A stretch of DNA of 35,329 nucleotides. It comes from Yoonia sp. (lineage in GTDB: Bacteria > Pseudomonadota > Alphaproteobacteria > Rhodobacterales > Rhodobacteraceae). Both the position numbers and the translations under genes were made by a program. Below, one piece after another: positions 7,180 to 15,516 of this stretch. The stretch is taken from the NCBI RefSeq assembly GCF_017854415.1, contig NZ_JAFMHR010000012.1:1-35329 (forward strand). Reading direction: 5' to 3'. The notes under the pieces are model-generated. The model saw nothing but the letters and a program-made list of their open reading frames with translations. It was not told where the DNA came from and did no database searches. Every line of letters begins with the position of its first letter. Position 1 is the first letter of the stretch.

Positions 7180-8609
7180 CGAATTTTGACTATTTCATAG
7201 TGCTGGCTGAAATGCGCACTGGGTCCAATTTGCTCGAAGCAAATTTGAATACGCTGGCAGGCGTTAGCTGCCATGGCGAGGCATTTAACCCCTCATTTGT
7301 GGGTCGCCCAAAAACCGAAGAACTGTTGGGCATTGATCAAGCGACGCGTGAAGAAAACCCAGAATTGTTGCTTGAGCAGATCAAGAACAGCGATGCGCTG
7401 GCCGGTTTTCGGTTCTTTCACAACCATGATCCGCGCATACTGCAGACCTGCATAGCTGATCCGCGGTGTGCCAAAGTTATTCTGACCCGTAATCCGGTCG
7501 ATAGCTTTGTCAGTTGGAAGATTGCGCAGGCCACGGGTCAGTGGAAACTGACAAACCCGACGCATGCAAAAACCATCTCAGTTGACTTTGAACCGGACGC
7601 TTTTGTAGCCTATCTAGAGGCGCTTATGGCCTTTCAGGCCCGTGTGCAGCACGCACTTCAAACCTCTGGGCAGACCGCTTTTTATATTGGCTACGACGAT
7701 TTGCGGGATGTTGATGTGATGAACGGCTTGGCCGCGTTTTTGGGCACCGATTCACGTCTTTCAAACATCAACAAGAAGTTGAAAAAACAAAACCCAGAGC
7801 CGTTGGATCAAAAAGTCCGTAACTTTGACGAAATGCAGCAAGCGCTGCGGGGGATGGATCGCTTTGATCTTGGACGAACCCCTAATTTTGAACCAAAGCG
7901 GGGGCCCGCGATCCCAACGTATGTCGCAGCACCCAAAAGTGGGCTGCTTTATATGCCCCTTCGGTCTGGTCCAGATGCTGCGATTTGCAGCTGGCTTGGT
8001 GCAGTTGATGGGGGGCAGTCGCAGGATGTCATCGTGAATTTCTCGCAGCGATCATTGCGCGACTGGCAAATAACCCGCAGTAAACACCGGACCTTTGCGG
8101 TCTTGCGCCATCCGGTCGCGCGGGCGCACGCCGCGTTTTGCGATCGAATTCTGTCGCGCCAAAAGGGCAGTTTCCCCGAACTTAGGGCAAATCTGCGTAA
8201 AGTTCATAAATTACCAGTTCCACCAGACGGCACCGATTTTTCAAACGAAGATGGGTATGATGAAGCTGCGCATCGGGCCGCATTTTTGGCGTTTCTGCAG
8301 TTCTTAAAGGCTAACCTTTCTGGGCAAACGAGCATTCGGGTCGACCCGTCATGGGCCAATCAACACACATTGTTGCAGGGAATGTCGCAGTTTGCATTGC
8401 CAGATGTGATCTTGCGAGAGGATGACTTGCATCACGATTTGCCACATCTGGCGTCACAAATAGGAATCGGCAATTCCCCTGAATGGGTCGCAGGGCCGCA
8501 CCCTGAGAATGACCGTTTGTCAGCTATCTATGACCCGCAAATCGAACGCGCCGCGCAAAGTGCTTATGCGCTTGATTACCGCATTTTTGGATTTGAAAGC
8601 TGGGCCTAA
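7176..8609 (+). CDS. Two-domain sulfotransferase (NodH-like N-terminal half)
   Basis: A 477-residue protein with two apparent sulfotransferase modules. The first (about 1-235) has the PAPS 5'-phosphosulfate loop MRTGSNLL (13-20) and the 3'-phosphate site ILTRNPVDSFVSWK (102-115), as in NodH-type carbohydrate sulfotransferases. The second (about 245-477) begins with a related loop MPLRSGPDAA (260-269) and carries AVLRHPVARAHAAF (308-321), matching the Ser/Arg-containing 3'-phosphate site. The second loop lacks the usual Lys/Arg-Ser/Thr-Gly core arrangement less clearly than the first, so its activity is uncertain. It is coupled to the GT14 gene by a 4-base overlap and is the last gene of the block. 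It would transfer sulfate from PAPS to the glycan and release PAP, which CysQ at 780 can hydrolyse. Confidence 0.78.
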   Translation: MTNFDYFIVLAEMRTGSNLLEANLNTLAGVSCHGEAFNPSFVGRPKTEELLGIDQATREENPELLLEQIKNSDALAGFRFFHNHDPRILQTCIADPRCAKVILTRNPVDSFVSWKIAQATGQWKLTNPTHAKTISVDFEPDAFVAYLEALMAFQARVQHALQTSGQTAFYIGYDDLRDVDVMNGLAAFLGTDSRLSNINKKLKKQNPEPLDQKVRNFDEMQQALRGMDRFDLGRTPNFEPKRGPAIPTYVAAPKSGLLYMPLRSGPDAAICSWLGAVDGGQSQDVIVNFSQRSLRDWQITRSKHRTFAVLRHPVARAHAAFCDRILSRQKGSFPELRANLRKVHKLPVPPDGTDFSNEDGYDEAAHRAAFLAFLQFLKANLSGQTSIRVDPSWANQHTLLQGMSQFALPDVILREDDLHHDLPHLASQIGIGNSPEWVAGPHPENDRLSAIYDPQIERAAQSAYALDYRIFGFESWA

Positions 8610-9070
8610 GCGGCCTGCGATGCCTGCACTTCGGTCAAAATTGTATGCAGTGTGCTGGCGCTGGTGTTTGCGCGAAGTTTTGCACAAACCGCATCATCAC
8701 GCAGCGTGCGTGATACCAATGCCAATGCTTTAAGGTGATCAACACCTGCATTTTCTGGTGCAAGTAACGCGAAAACCAGGTCAACAGGCTGGCGATCCAC
8801 CGCATCGAAGTTGAGCGGTTTTTCTAGGCGCAGGAACAATCCCACGACACGATCAAGTTCAGGAAGGCGGGCATGCGGCAAAGCGATGCCTTGACCAACA
8901 CCCGTCGGGCCAAGCCCTTCGCGCTCAATCAAGGCATCAATTACGTTGGTCGCATTCAGGTCATAGCTTGCTTCGGCAAGCTCGCCCAGATCATGAAAGA
9001 GACGTTTTTTGCTGGTACATGACGAAATTGTCTTTACCGCGTCGTGCTTGAGAATAGTGCCAAGTTGCAT
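8606..9070 (-). CDS. ptsN: PTS IIA-like nitrogen regulatory protein PtsN
   Basis: PtsN (EIIA-Ntr) is a regulatory phosphocarrier of the nitrogen PTS, phosphorylated on a His by NPr. At 154 residues it has normal length for a PTS EIIA type 2 domain. The active-site motif GIALPHARL places His at residue 66, and the family segments VDLVFALLAPENA and HLKALALVSRTL follow. It is downstream of hpf on the same strand, the usual hpf-ptsN order in proteobacteria. Its stop codon overlaps the stop of the convergent sulfotransferase gene (shared bases 8606-8609), leaving no space for a terminator between them. Confidence 0.93.
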   Translation of the reverse strand: MQLGTILKHDAVKTISSCTSKKRLFHDLGELAEASYDLNATNVIDALIEREGLGPTGVGQGIALPHARLPELDRVVGLFLRLEKPLNFDAVDRQPVDLVFALLAPENAGVDHLKALALVSRTLRDDAVCAKLRANTSASTLHTILTEVQASQAA

Positions 9071-9100
9071 CAGCTTTGTCTCTCGTCAGTTGGCTGTTTA

Positions 9101-9676
9101 CTAACCCGATGTCTTTGGGTCGACCCAGCCAATGTTTCCGTCTTCACGCCGATATACGACGTTAACTTCATTATTCTTTTCGTTCCTGAAAACCAGTACC
9201 GGTGCACTCGCAATTTCCATCTGCATCACGGCTTCACCAACCGAAAGCGATGGGATCTTAGATTCCATCTCTGCGATAATGATCGGCGTCGCGTCGTCAT
9301 GATCAGCGCCTTCGGTCTCTTCTCTTGATTCGAGGATATATGACCCTGCATCCGAAAGTTCAACAGGCTGTACCCGATCCCTATGGTGGTCCTTGAGGCG
9401 GCGTTTATACCTGCGAAGCTGCTTGTCCATCTTTTCGGAACTCGCATCAAATGCGGCATAAATTTCTGTCGCCTTTCCAGTTGCTTGCGCATTTAGGCCA
9501 GTCGAAAGATGCACGACAGATTCGCAGACATACTCGTGGGCTGATTTTGAAAATACCACATATGCTTCGGTTGGTCGTCCCGCATATTTACTCAGGATTT
9601 CGTCCATTTCGGTTTTCACGTGGGTTTGAAGTGCTTCGCCAATATCGATTTGCTTGCCGCTGATTTGGTAACGCAT
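9101..9676 (-). CDS. hpf: Ribosome hibernation promoting factor, long form (HPF/RaiA)
   Basis: HPF binds the 30S decoding site in slow growth; the long form drives 100S ribosome dimers through its C-terminal domain. The 191-residue protein has the N-terminal S30AE/YfiA domain (about 1-110; it starts MRYQISGKQIDIGEAL and has the basic RRYKRRLKDHH) and a C-terminal dimerisation domain (about 130-190) ending in EVNVVYRREDGNIGWVDP. Both are characteristic of long HPF. The ATG is preceded by a strong AAGGAG six bases upstream, so the start is secure. It is followed by ptsN after 30 bases. In many proteobacteria rpoN lies between lptB and hpf; here there is only a 237-base non-coding gap. Confidence 0.94.
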   Translation of the reverse strand: MRYQISGKQIDIGEALQTHVKTEMDEILSKYAGRPTEAYVVFSKSAHEYVCESVVHLSTGLNAQATGKATEIYAAFDASSEKMDKQLRRYKRRLKDHHRDRVQPVELSDAGSYILESREETEGADHDDATPIIIAEMESKIPSLSVGEAVMQMEIASAPVLVFRNEKNNEVNVVYRREDGNIGWVDPKTSG

Positions 9677-9830
9677 CGTTTCTCCTTAATTAAGCCACGA
9701 GGTGTCTGAATGCAGGTCAGCCTAAGCTAGCCTGCGCGAGGAACCTCGACATGTCTGAGTATGATAACATCCTGATTTCTTTTGACTTATCCCAAACTGC
9801 CAGCGCTGTGCCGGCAAGGATAAGGGAAAA

Positions 9831-9877
9831 GATCTAGGGTTCGTCATCTTCTACAGTTGGCGACAAAACCCTAGGTC
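9831..9877 (-). terminator. Terminator-like hairpin after lptB
   Basis: An 11-base inverted repeat (9831-9841 with 9867-9877, one G-T pair, core CTAGGGTT/AACCCTAG) encloses 25 bases. On the minus strand it is followed immediately by TTTT. It lies about 40 bases past the lptB stop and would end the kdsD-lptCAB message before hpf. The large loop makes it weaker than a classical terminator. Confidence 0.55.
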
Positions 9878-9913
9878 TTGTCAATGATACAGTCATGCAA
9901 AGGATGAAAAGAA

Positions 9914-10675
9914 TCAGTTCACGCGGAAATTATTGCCCAAGTAAACGCGGCGCACATTGTCGTCTTGTATGACCTCTTGGGTGGTCCCACTCATGAGCAC
10001 TTTTCCGTCATGCAAGATGTAAGCGCGATCCACAATCTGCAGCGTTTCTTGCACGTTATGATCCGTGATCAGAACGCCAATGCCACGGTTCTTGAGGTCA
10101 GCGACCAGGTGCCTGATTTCGCTGACTGCGATTGGATCGACACCTGCAAATGGTTCGTCCAACAGCACATATTTCGGGCCTGCGGCAAGGCATCGCGCGA
10201 TCTCGACGCGGCGACGTTCACCACCAGACAGGGCCATTGCAGAGGCGCGGCGCAAGTGTTCGATCGAAAACTCAGAGAGAAGTTCTTCGAGCCTTTCGCG
10301 CCTGCGGTGTCGGTCAGGGACCGCAATTTCGAGGATTGAGAGAATATTATCTTCGACAGACATACCCCGAAAGATCGACATTTCTTGGGGCAAATATCCA
10401 ATGCCAAGTTGGGCGCGGCGGTACAGTGGCAAGCTTGTCACATCGCGCCCGTCAATGACGACGCGCCCGCTTTCTGGTGTGACCAATCCAGCAATGGCAT
10501 AAAAACAAGTGGTTTTGCCGGATCCATTTGGGCCAAGAAGGGCAACAACCTCGCCTCGTCCAAGGTCAATGCTCACGTCGCGGATGACGGGACGCTTACG
10601 ATAGCTTTTGCGCAAATTAATGATCTTTAGCCCGACGTCGCCGTCTTGGACTGAAAGGCTAGCGGGCTGTTCCAT
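9914..10675 (-). CDS. lptB: LPS export ABC transporter ATP-binding protein LptB
   Basis: LptB is the cytoplasmic ATPase of the LptB2FGC complex that extracts LPS from the inner membrane and pushes it along the Lpt bridge. The 253-residue protein has Walker A GPNGSGKT (48-55), the Q-loop YLPQEMSIFRGMSVEDNI typical of LptB, the ABC signature LSGGE (149-153), Walker B YVLLDEPF (169-176) and the switch His in ITDHNVQE. The start overlaps the lptA stop by one base. The gene order lptC-lptA-lptB is the standard one, and all three are tightly packed. An upstream extension of about 14 residues before GLKIINLRKSY is normal for alphaproteobacteria. Confidence 0.96.
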   Translation of the reverse strand: MEQPASLSVQDGDVGLKIINLRKSYRKRPVIRDVSIDLGRGEVVALLGPNGSGKTTCFYAIAGLVTPESGRVVIDGRDVTSLPLYRRAQLGIGYLPQEMSIFRGMSVEDNILSILEIAVPDRHRRRERLEELLSEFSIEHLRRASAMALSGGERRRVEIARCLAAGPKYVLLDEPFAGVDPIAVSEIRHLVADLKNRGIGVLITDHNVQETLQIVDRAYILHDGKVLMSGTTQEVIQDDNVRRVYLGNNFRVN

Positions 10676-11154
10676 CAGTTGTCGCCCTGTTGCAGAATGG
10701 TGCGTACGCGGCCGTCCATGAGGGCCGTGCCGTCGGTGACGTTGATAACCATCCTGCCAGCAGAAATTGCACTTGCCCCTTGGGTCAGCAGGACCTCTCC
10801 CGTTAGAACCAACAATCCAGTCGTAATGTCATAGTCTGCCTGCTGGGCCTCTGCGGCCTCTGTTGTGGTCACAAACGTCACACCGTTTGAGGCAAGCAAT
10901 CGCGCGATTTGTGAAGTGTCTTCGCCATAAATCACCTCGACCTGACCAGCGGTGATGCGCAGATCGCCTTGGCCAATGATGACGTTTCCGTCAAAAATAG
11001 CCGTGCTGGTGTCTTGGTCGATCGAAAGGCTATCTGCGGAAACCTCAATTGCGGCGCTGGTATCAACGGACAAACCGCCCAAAGCGACGCTAGTTTGTGC
11101 AAACGCACTATCAGCCAAGAAAAGGGAGGCGCAAAAGGCGAGTAATTTCATCAT
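10675..11154 (-). CDS. lptA: LPS transport periplasmic protein LptA
   Basis: LptA forms the periplasmic bridge that carries LPS to the outer membrane. From the ATG at 11154 the product begins MMKLLAFCASLFLADSAFAQ, a signal peptide with a probable cleavage after AFA. The OstA/LptA beta-jellyroll repeats follow, for example VSADSLSIDQDTSTAIFDGNV, then QADYDITTGLLVLTGEVLLTQG and a final AGRMVINVTDGTALMDGRV (each seen in part). AAAGGA lies ten bases before this ATG. A GTG at 11175, which would overlap the lptC stop, is an alternative but would put charged residues (TKDKCR) before the signal. The length of about 159 residues suits the family. Confidence 0.88.
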   Translation of the reverse strand: MMKLLAFCASLFLADSAFAQTSVALGGLSVDTSAAIEVSADSLSIDQDTSTAIFDGNVIIGQGDLRITAGQVEVIYGEDTSQIARLLASNGVTFVTTTEAAEAQQADYDITTGLLVLTGEVLLTQGASAISAGRMVINVTDGTALMDGRVRTILQQGDN

Positions 11155-11171
11155 GCGGCACTTGTCCTTTG

Positions 11172-11774
11172 TCACGGAGTGATTGGTTCATATAGCAGGC
11201 GGACGCCATTGGTGAACAGCATCTGTTGGCCTGCTTCAGGTGTCTCGACTTGAAAAGTTACCATTCCCGCTGTCAGTGCGCCAAATGGGGCGCGTATTTC
11301 GAGCAAACCGTTTGATGTCACGCGTCCCGTCTGGAGTTCTGCCACCAAGCCGTTTGTCTCCATTTCGTAGCCGTTTGAGGTTTGCAGCCGGGCCAGCCCA
11401 AGAAAGCTTGCGATGCGCGCTCGGCCGTCAACTTCGCCTTGCACGGCGGTCACTTCGACAAAACTGCCATCGGTTGTGTCCAGCCGCATGCGGATATCGT
11501 TGATTTGCAGAGTATCCGGGCGCGCCACATCTGGTTGCGCTGATTTTGCTGCAATGATGATAATGTCGCCGCTGTCTGTGACACCTGCAAATTCGGGGGC
11601 TGTCACCTTTTGTTCGCGGGCGATTTCTTCGGCCTTTGCCAAGGCGGCATCATCGGGTGTGTTCGCGTCACGGGCGAATAGAAATAAGGTAGACAATAGC
11701 GCCAAGGCACTCATTGGCAGGATAATTTTGGCCCACCCAACCAACTGTGAATGGAGGTTATCTGCCATTAGCAT
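11172..11774 (-). CDS. lptC: LPS export inner-membrane protein LptC
   Basis: LptC is the single-pass membrane protein that receives LPS from LptBFG and hands it to LptA. The 200-residue protein has one N-terminal membrane helix (about 14-33, IILPMSALALLSTLFLFA). The rest is a periplasmic beta-jellyroll with the family pattern INDIRMRL, VTAVQGEVD, and RLQTSNGYEMETNGLVAEL followed by a second strand set. It starts two bases after the kdsD stop. ATG 11774 or the second Met codon at 11768 may be used. Sequence conservation in LptC is low, so the operon position between kdsD and lptA is an important part of the call. Confidence 0.88.
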   Translation of the reverse strand: MLMADNLHSQLVGWAKIILPMSALALLSTLFLFARDANTPDDAALAKAEEIAREQKVTAPEFAGVTDSGDIIIIAAKSAQPDVARPDTLQINDIRMRLDTTDGSFVEVTAVQGEVDGRARIASFLGLARLQTSNGYEMETNGLVAELQTGRVTSNGLLEIRAPFGALTAGMVTFQVETPEAGQQMLFTNGVRLLYEPITP

Positions 11775-11776
11775 CG

Positions 11777-12745
11777 CTAGACAATGCCTGCTCTTAGGCA
11801 GTCATGGATATGCAAAAAGCCGGCAACTTGACCTTCTTGCGCCGGATCAACCGCGAAAAGACACGTGATTGTTCTCGCATTCATGAGTGCGACAGCCTCT
11901 TCGGCAAGTGCATGTGGTGCCATTGTCGCAGGGTTTGGGGTCATCACCTCACGGGCAGTGCGGTCCAGCAGTCCCGACATATGTCGCCGCAGATCGCCGT
12001 CTGTCACGATACCGATCAGTTTTTGGTTCGCATCGGTAACACCAACCACGCCGAACCCTTTTTGGCTAATTTCCAACAACGCTTCGCTCATCGGAGTGTC
12101 GGCAGGGACAAGCGGGATTGCGTCCGCCTTATGCATCAAATCTGATATTTTTGACAGTCGCGCGCCTAATTTGCCACCTGGATGGAACTCGCGGAAGTTT
12201 TCGGGCGTAAATTCGCGATGCTCCATAAGGGCCACGGCCAGTGCGTCCCCCAAGGCAAGTGTCATGGTGGTCGATGTCGTAGGCACAACGCCTGTGCCGC
12301 ATGCTTCGCCCAAATCCGGCAAGACAATGCTAACGTCGGCGCGGGTCAAAAGCGTGCTGTTGGGCTTGCTTGCCACGCCAATCATCGGGATGGAAAAACG
12401 GCGGGTGTAGGCAACCAGATCTGCCAATTCAGGGGTTTCACCGGAGTTGGACAAGACCAAAACAACATCGCCACGGGTCATCATACCAAGATCACCATGG
12501 CTGGCTTCGGCGGGATGGACAAAGTGGGCAGGCGTTCCGGTGCTTGCAAACGTGGCGGCAATCTTGCGGGCGATATGGCCAGATTTACCCATCCCGCTGA
12601 TGATGACGCGGCCTTTTGCATTCAAAAGCAGTTCAACTGCTTGCGCAAAACTATCGTCTAGTTGGTCGGCCAGTTGTGTCAGCGCGTCAGCTTCGACTGT
12701 GATCACCCGTTTCGCCGAAGCGAGGAATTTTGCATGATCTACCAT
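11777..12745 (-). CDS. kdsD: Arabinose-5-phosphate isomerase KdsD (KpsF/GutQ family)
   Basis: KdsD converts ribulose-5-phosphate to arabinose-5-phosphate, the first step of Kdo synthesis. The start is taken at ATG 12745, which overlaps the rnd stop by one base (TAATG) and gives MVDHAKFLASAKRV. An upstream in-frame ATG at 12775 lies inside rnd and is less likely. The product is about 322 residues. A SIS sugar-isomerase domain (about 30-165) contains the motif SGMGKSGHIARK and the catalytic-region HPAEASHGDLGM. Two CBS domains follow (about 200-320, DLMHKADAIPLV and EVMTPNPATM). It heads the lptCAB genes, linking Kdo supply with LPS export, and works upstream of kdsB at 1577. Confidence 0.93.
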   Translation of the reverse strand: MVDHAKFLASAKRVITVEADALTQLADQLDDSFAQAVELLLNAKGRVIISGMGKSGHIARKIAATFASTGTPAHFVHPAEASHGDLGMMTRGDVVLVLSNSGETPELADLVAYTRRFSIPMIGVASKPNSTLLTRADVSIVLPDLGEACGTGVVPTTSTTMTLALGDALAVALMEHREFTPENFREFHPGGKLGARLSKISDLMHKADAIPLVPADTPMSEALLEISQKGFGVVGVTDANQKLIGIVTDGDLRRHMSGLLDRTAREVMTPNPATMAPHALAEEAVALMNARTITCLFAVDPAQEGQVAGFLHIHDCLRAGIV

Positions 12746-13356
12746 TAGTGCGAAAAGATATCTGTTTCTGGCCAACCAGCCAGATCTAGCTGCGCACGGG
12801 TCGGTAGAAAATCGAAACAGGCTTGCGCCATTTCAGTGCGACCTTCACGCGCAAGCAGGTCGTCGAATTTCACCTTGAGTTGGTGAAGATAAAGAACATC
12901 CGAAGCAGCATAATCCAGTTGCGCAGGGGTTAGCGTCAATGCGCCCCAATCGCTTTGTTGTTGGTGTTTGGAAATATCGATCCCAAGCATGTCTTGCAGC
13001 AATGTCTTCAGCCCGTGCCGGTCCGTAAAAGTCCGCACCATTTTGGACGCAATTTTCGTGCAAAAGACCGGCGCTGTTACAGCGCCAAATGCGTTCAGAA
13101 GGGCAGCGATATCAAAGCGGCCAAAATGAAACAGCTTGAGAACTGCCGGATCTTCTAACATGGCACATAGGTTGGGTGCGGTGGTTTGCCCGACTGCGAC
13201 CTGAACAAGGTGGCAATCGCCGTCGCCGCCCGACATTTGGATCAAGCACAAACGATCACGATGCGGGTTTAGCCCCATCGTCTCGCAATCAATCGCAACG
13301 ATTGGGCCAAGGTCTAGGCCGTCCGGCAGATCATTCTGGTAGAGGTGATTGGCCAT
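12745..13356 (-). CDS. rnd: Ribonuclease D-like 3'-5' exonuclease
   Basis: A 203-residue DEDD-family 3'-5' exonuclease resembling the catalytic domain of RNase D. The ExoI motif is IVAIDCETMGL (D and E of the DEDD set), the ExoII region is FHFGRFDIAAL and the ExoIII motif is LDYAASDVLYLHQL, where Tyr and Asp complete a DEDDy site. It lacks the C-terminal HRDC domains of E. coli RNase D (about 375 residues), so it is the short alphaproteobacterial form. It overlaps kdsD by one base and so is probably transcribed with the Kdo-LPS export genes. Its RNA substrates are unknown. Confidence 0.88.
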   Translation of the reverse strand: MANHLYQNDLPDGLDLGPIVAIDCETMGLNPHRDRLCLIQMSGGDGDCHLVQVAVGQTTAPNLCAMLEDPAVLKLFHFGRFDIAALLNAFGAVTAPVFCTKIASKMVRTFTDRHGLKTLLQDMLGIDISKHQQQSDWGALTLTPAQLDYAASDVLYLHQLKVKFDDLLAREGRTEMAQACFDFLPTRAQLDLAGWPETDIFSH

Positions 13357-13413
13357 GGATTGCCCTTTTTCTGGAAGCTGTGCCCTTTCAGATACGGCTT
13401 GTCGGGCTGATCC

Positions 13414-15465
13414 TCAAGTCCGGTGTGCAACAACAGGCATTTCTTGCTCTGCATGCACTGACTTCGCGGCATTAAGTGCAAGCCAAATTGCAAATTCTTT
13501 CGCAGGCATTGGCCGGCCAAAGCCATAGCCTTGCCCGACGCCGCATCCACGATCATTCAGGTGTGCTGCTTGGGTGGCTAGCTCTACGCCTTCGGCAACG
13601 ACATGCAGTCCGAGTTCGCTTGCCAGTGCAAGTATGGCACGTACAACACTGTCAGCGGCACGATCGGGCAATGGCGCAATCAAAGAACGATCCAGTTTCA
13701 GGCCTGCCAATGGAAGCTGGATAAGCTTTGCGAGCGAGGCATACCCCGTGCCGAAATCATCAAGCTCTAGCGCAATTCCGCATTCAGCGAGACTATCTAT
13801 ATTTATGGCAGCCATGTCATCGTTGCCGTTGATCAAAGTCGTTTCCAGCACTTCAATGACGACTTGATCGGCTTCTAGTCCAGATAGGCGCAGTGCTAGC
13901 AGGAACCGTTCGATCAATTGAGGGTCAGAGATCGTATCAGGTGCCGCATTCAAAGAGATTACAGGATGCCAAACTTTGCTAATTTGCCATTCATACGCCA
14001 GCGCCATCGCAGATTTCCAGACAGCATGGTCAAGCTCTATCATCAAGCCGGCCCGTTGTGCTGCTGGCAAAAATACATCCGGCATAATTAGCCCACGCGT
14101 CGGGTGCCGCCACCGCGCCAGCACTTCGGCGCCATGCAGTTTCCCATCCGACAAACGTACTTGCGGTTGAAACCAAGGTTCAATTTCACCCTTTTCAATG
14201 GCCTCGCGCAAATCGAACTGCATCTTCTGCATCAAATGACTGTCTTGTCGCAGGTCTTGGGTAAACTCTTGCGTCCGGTCCCCGCCTTCGCTTTTGGCGA
14301 ACTGAAGGGCGGTGGCTGCGTCCGCAACGATATGCATCGGTGCCCTGACTTGGGTACCGATCGCGACATGCCCGATGCTGGCGTGAATTGAGATGCGCCG
14401 CCCTTTGACGTCAAAAGCGGCTTTTAGGGCGTCTTTGATCCGCCGCAAGACCGCTGGTGCCGCTTCTGCGGATGTCAGGACAAATTCATCGCTTCCGACA
14501 TGCGCCACGATGTCATCGTAGTCGACACAACCCTTTAGCGCACGGCTTACGGCGATCAAAAGCGCGTCCCCATAAGCATGCCCCAACATATCATTTATTG
14601 TTTTGAAGTCGTCAATTCCAACAAGATAAAGCTGCCAATCAGCAGATTTCTGATTGCGTATTGCGGTCTCCAGAAATGCCTCGAGTGATGTGCGGTTCGG
14701 CAGTTCAGTCAACGGATGATGGTTTACAAGATGCTTTAGCCGTCTGTTTACTTGCGTTAGCCGCGTTTGCGACCGCCGCAGCACATTCGTCTGCCGTTTC
14801 ATTTTTATGTAAGCTGTTTGTACTGCGTATTGTGCAGGCCAAAAAACAAACAGCGCTTCAATAAGCACAACCAGTGCAGATACGCCAAAGAGTAGCTTTT
14901 GCAGCTGCGTGAAAAAAGCTGTTTCAGCCTCAAGTTGCTTGGCGATCAGCGGGGCGACCATTAGCAAGTCATCAAGTAACCCACCCGGGTCATAAAGTGC
15001 GTGCATTTGCTGCAAAGTCACACCGCGTGTATCAGTTGGGCCAGCAGTCATATTGCGTGCCAAATCGGTAAATGAACGGATACGTTGATCTTGTGTCGCA
15101 CGGTCATCAGCTTGCCCAGAGAGTGCTTTGTGCAACGCGAAATGCGCAATTTCGAACTGCGAAATGGACATGTTGTAGTCGGCGATTGCGTCTATGTTCT
15201 GGAGGTTCAATTGTTCTGCATTGTCAAGAATGCTTTGCACGCGAAGCACTTGATCATTGCTGGCCTCAATCCCGTCGGTGGCAACGATTCCACGCGCGCG
15301 GACCGATGTGTTCAGCCAGTACATTGCAAGGATCAGGCTCAAGAAAACTGACAGGGCAAGCACATAGTGCTGCCACAACCGGTCTGGGTTGCGCATCGCA
15401 AGCCGGGCAATGCGCCGCAATATTAGTTTTACCTGAGTTCGCATCAAACGATTCCTGAGCAACAT
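13414..15465 (-). CDS. Membrane GGDEF-EAL protein, likely c-di-GMP phosphodiesterase
   Basis: A 683-residue signalling protein. Residues 34-52 and about 190-210 are membrane helices that bracket a periplasmic sensor region of about 135 residues with no motif I recognise. A short coiled linker (about 220-245) leads to a GGDEF domain (about 250-400) and an EAL domain (about 415-665). The GGDEF signature reads GSDEF (324-328), the RxxD product-inhibition site is absent, and the Arg before it is His, so cyclase activity is doubtful. The EAL signature is EVL (447-449), but the metal and catalytic set is kept: LNAAP, EVLET, LDDFGTGYASL, LKLDRS, AEGVE and GQGYGF. It most likely breaks down c-di-GMP in response to a periplasmic or membrane signal. 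The ligand is unknown. Confidence 0.88.
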   Translation of the reverse strand: MLLRNRLMRTQVKLILRRIARLAMRNPDRLWQHYVLALSVFLSLILAMYWLNTSVRARGIVATDGIEASNDQVLRVQSILDNAEQLNLQNIDAIADYNMSISQFEIAHFALHKALSGQADDRATQDQRIRSFTDLARNMTAGPTDTRGVTLQQMHALYDPGGLLDDLLMVAPLIAKQLEAETAFFTQLQKLLFGVSALVVLIEALFVFWPAQYAVQTAYIKMKRQTNVLRRSQTRLTQVNRRLKHLVNHHPLTELPNRTSLEAFLETAIRNQKSADWQLYLVGIDDFKTINDMLGHAYGDALLIAVSRALKGCVDYDDIVAHVGSDEFVLTSAEAAPAVLRRIKDALKAAFDVKGRRISIHASIGHVAIGTQVRAPMHIVADAATALQFAKSEGGDRTQEFTQDLRQDSHLMQKMQFDLREAIEKGEIEPWFQPQVRLSDGKLHGAEVLARWRHPTRGLIMPDVFLPAAQRAGLMIELDHAVWKSAMALAYEWQISKVWHPVISLNAAPDTISDPQLIERFLLALRLSGLEADQVVIEVLETTLINGNDDMAAINIDSLAECGIALELDDFGTGYASLAKLIQLPLAGLKLDRSLIAPLPDRAADSVVRAILALASELGLHVVAEGVELATQAAHLNDRGCGVGQGYGFGRPMPAKEFAIWLALNAAKSVHAEQEMPVVAHRT

Positions 15466-15516
15466 TCAGGGAATCAATCGGTGATATTGATTAAATTTGC
15501 GTTGAAAGCACGCCGA

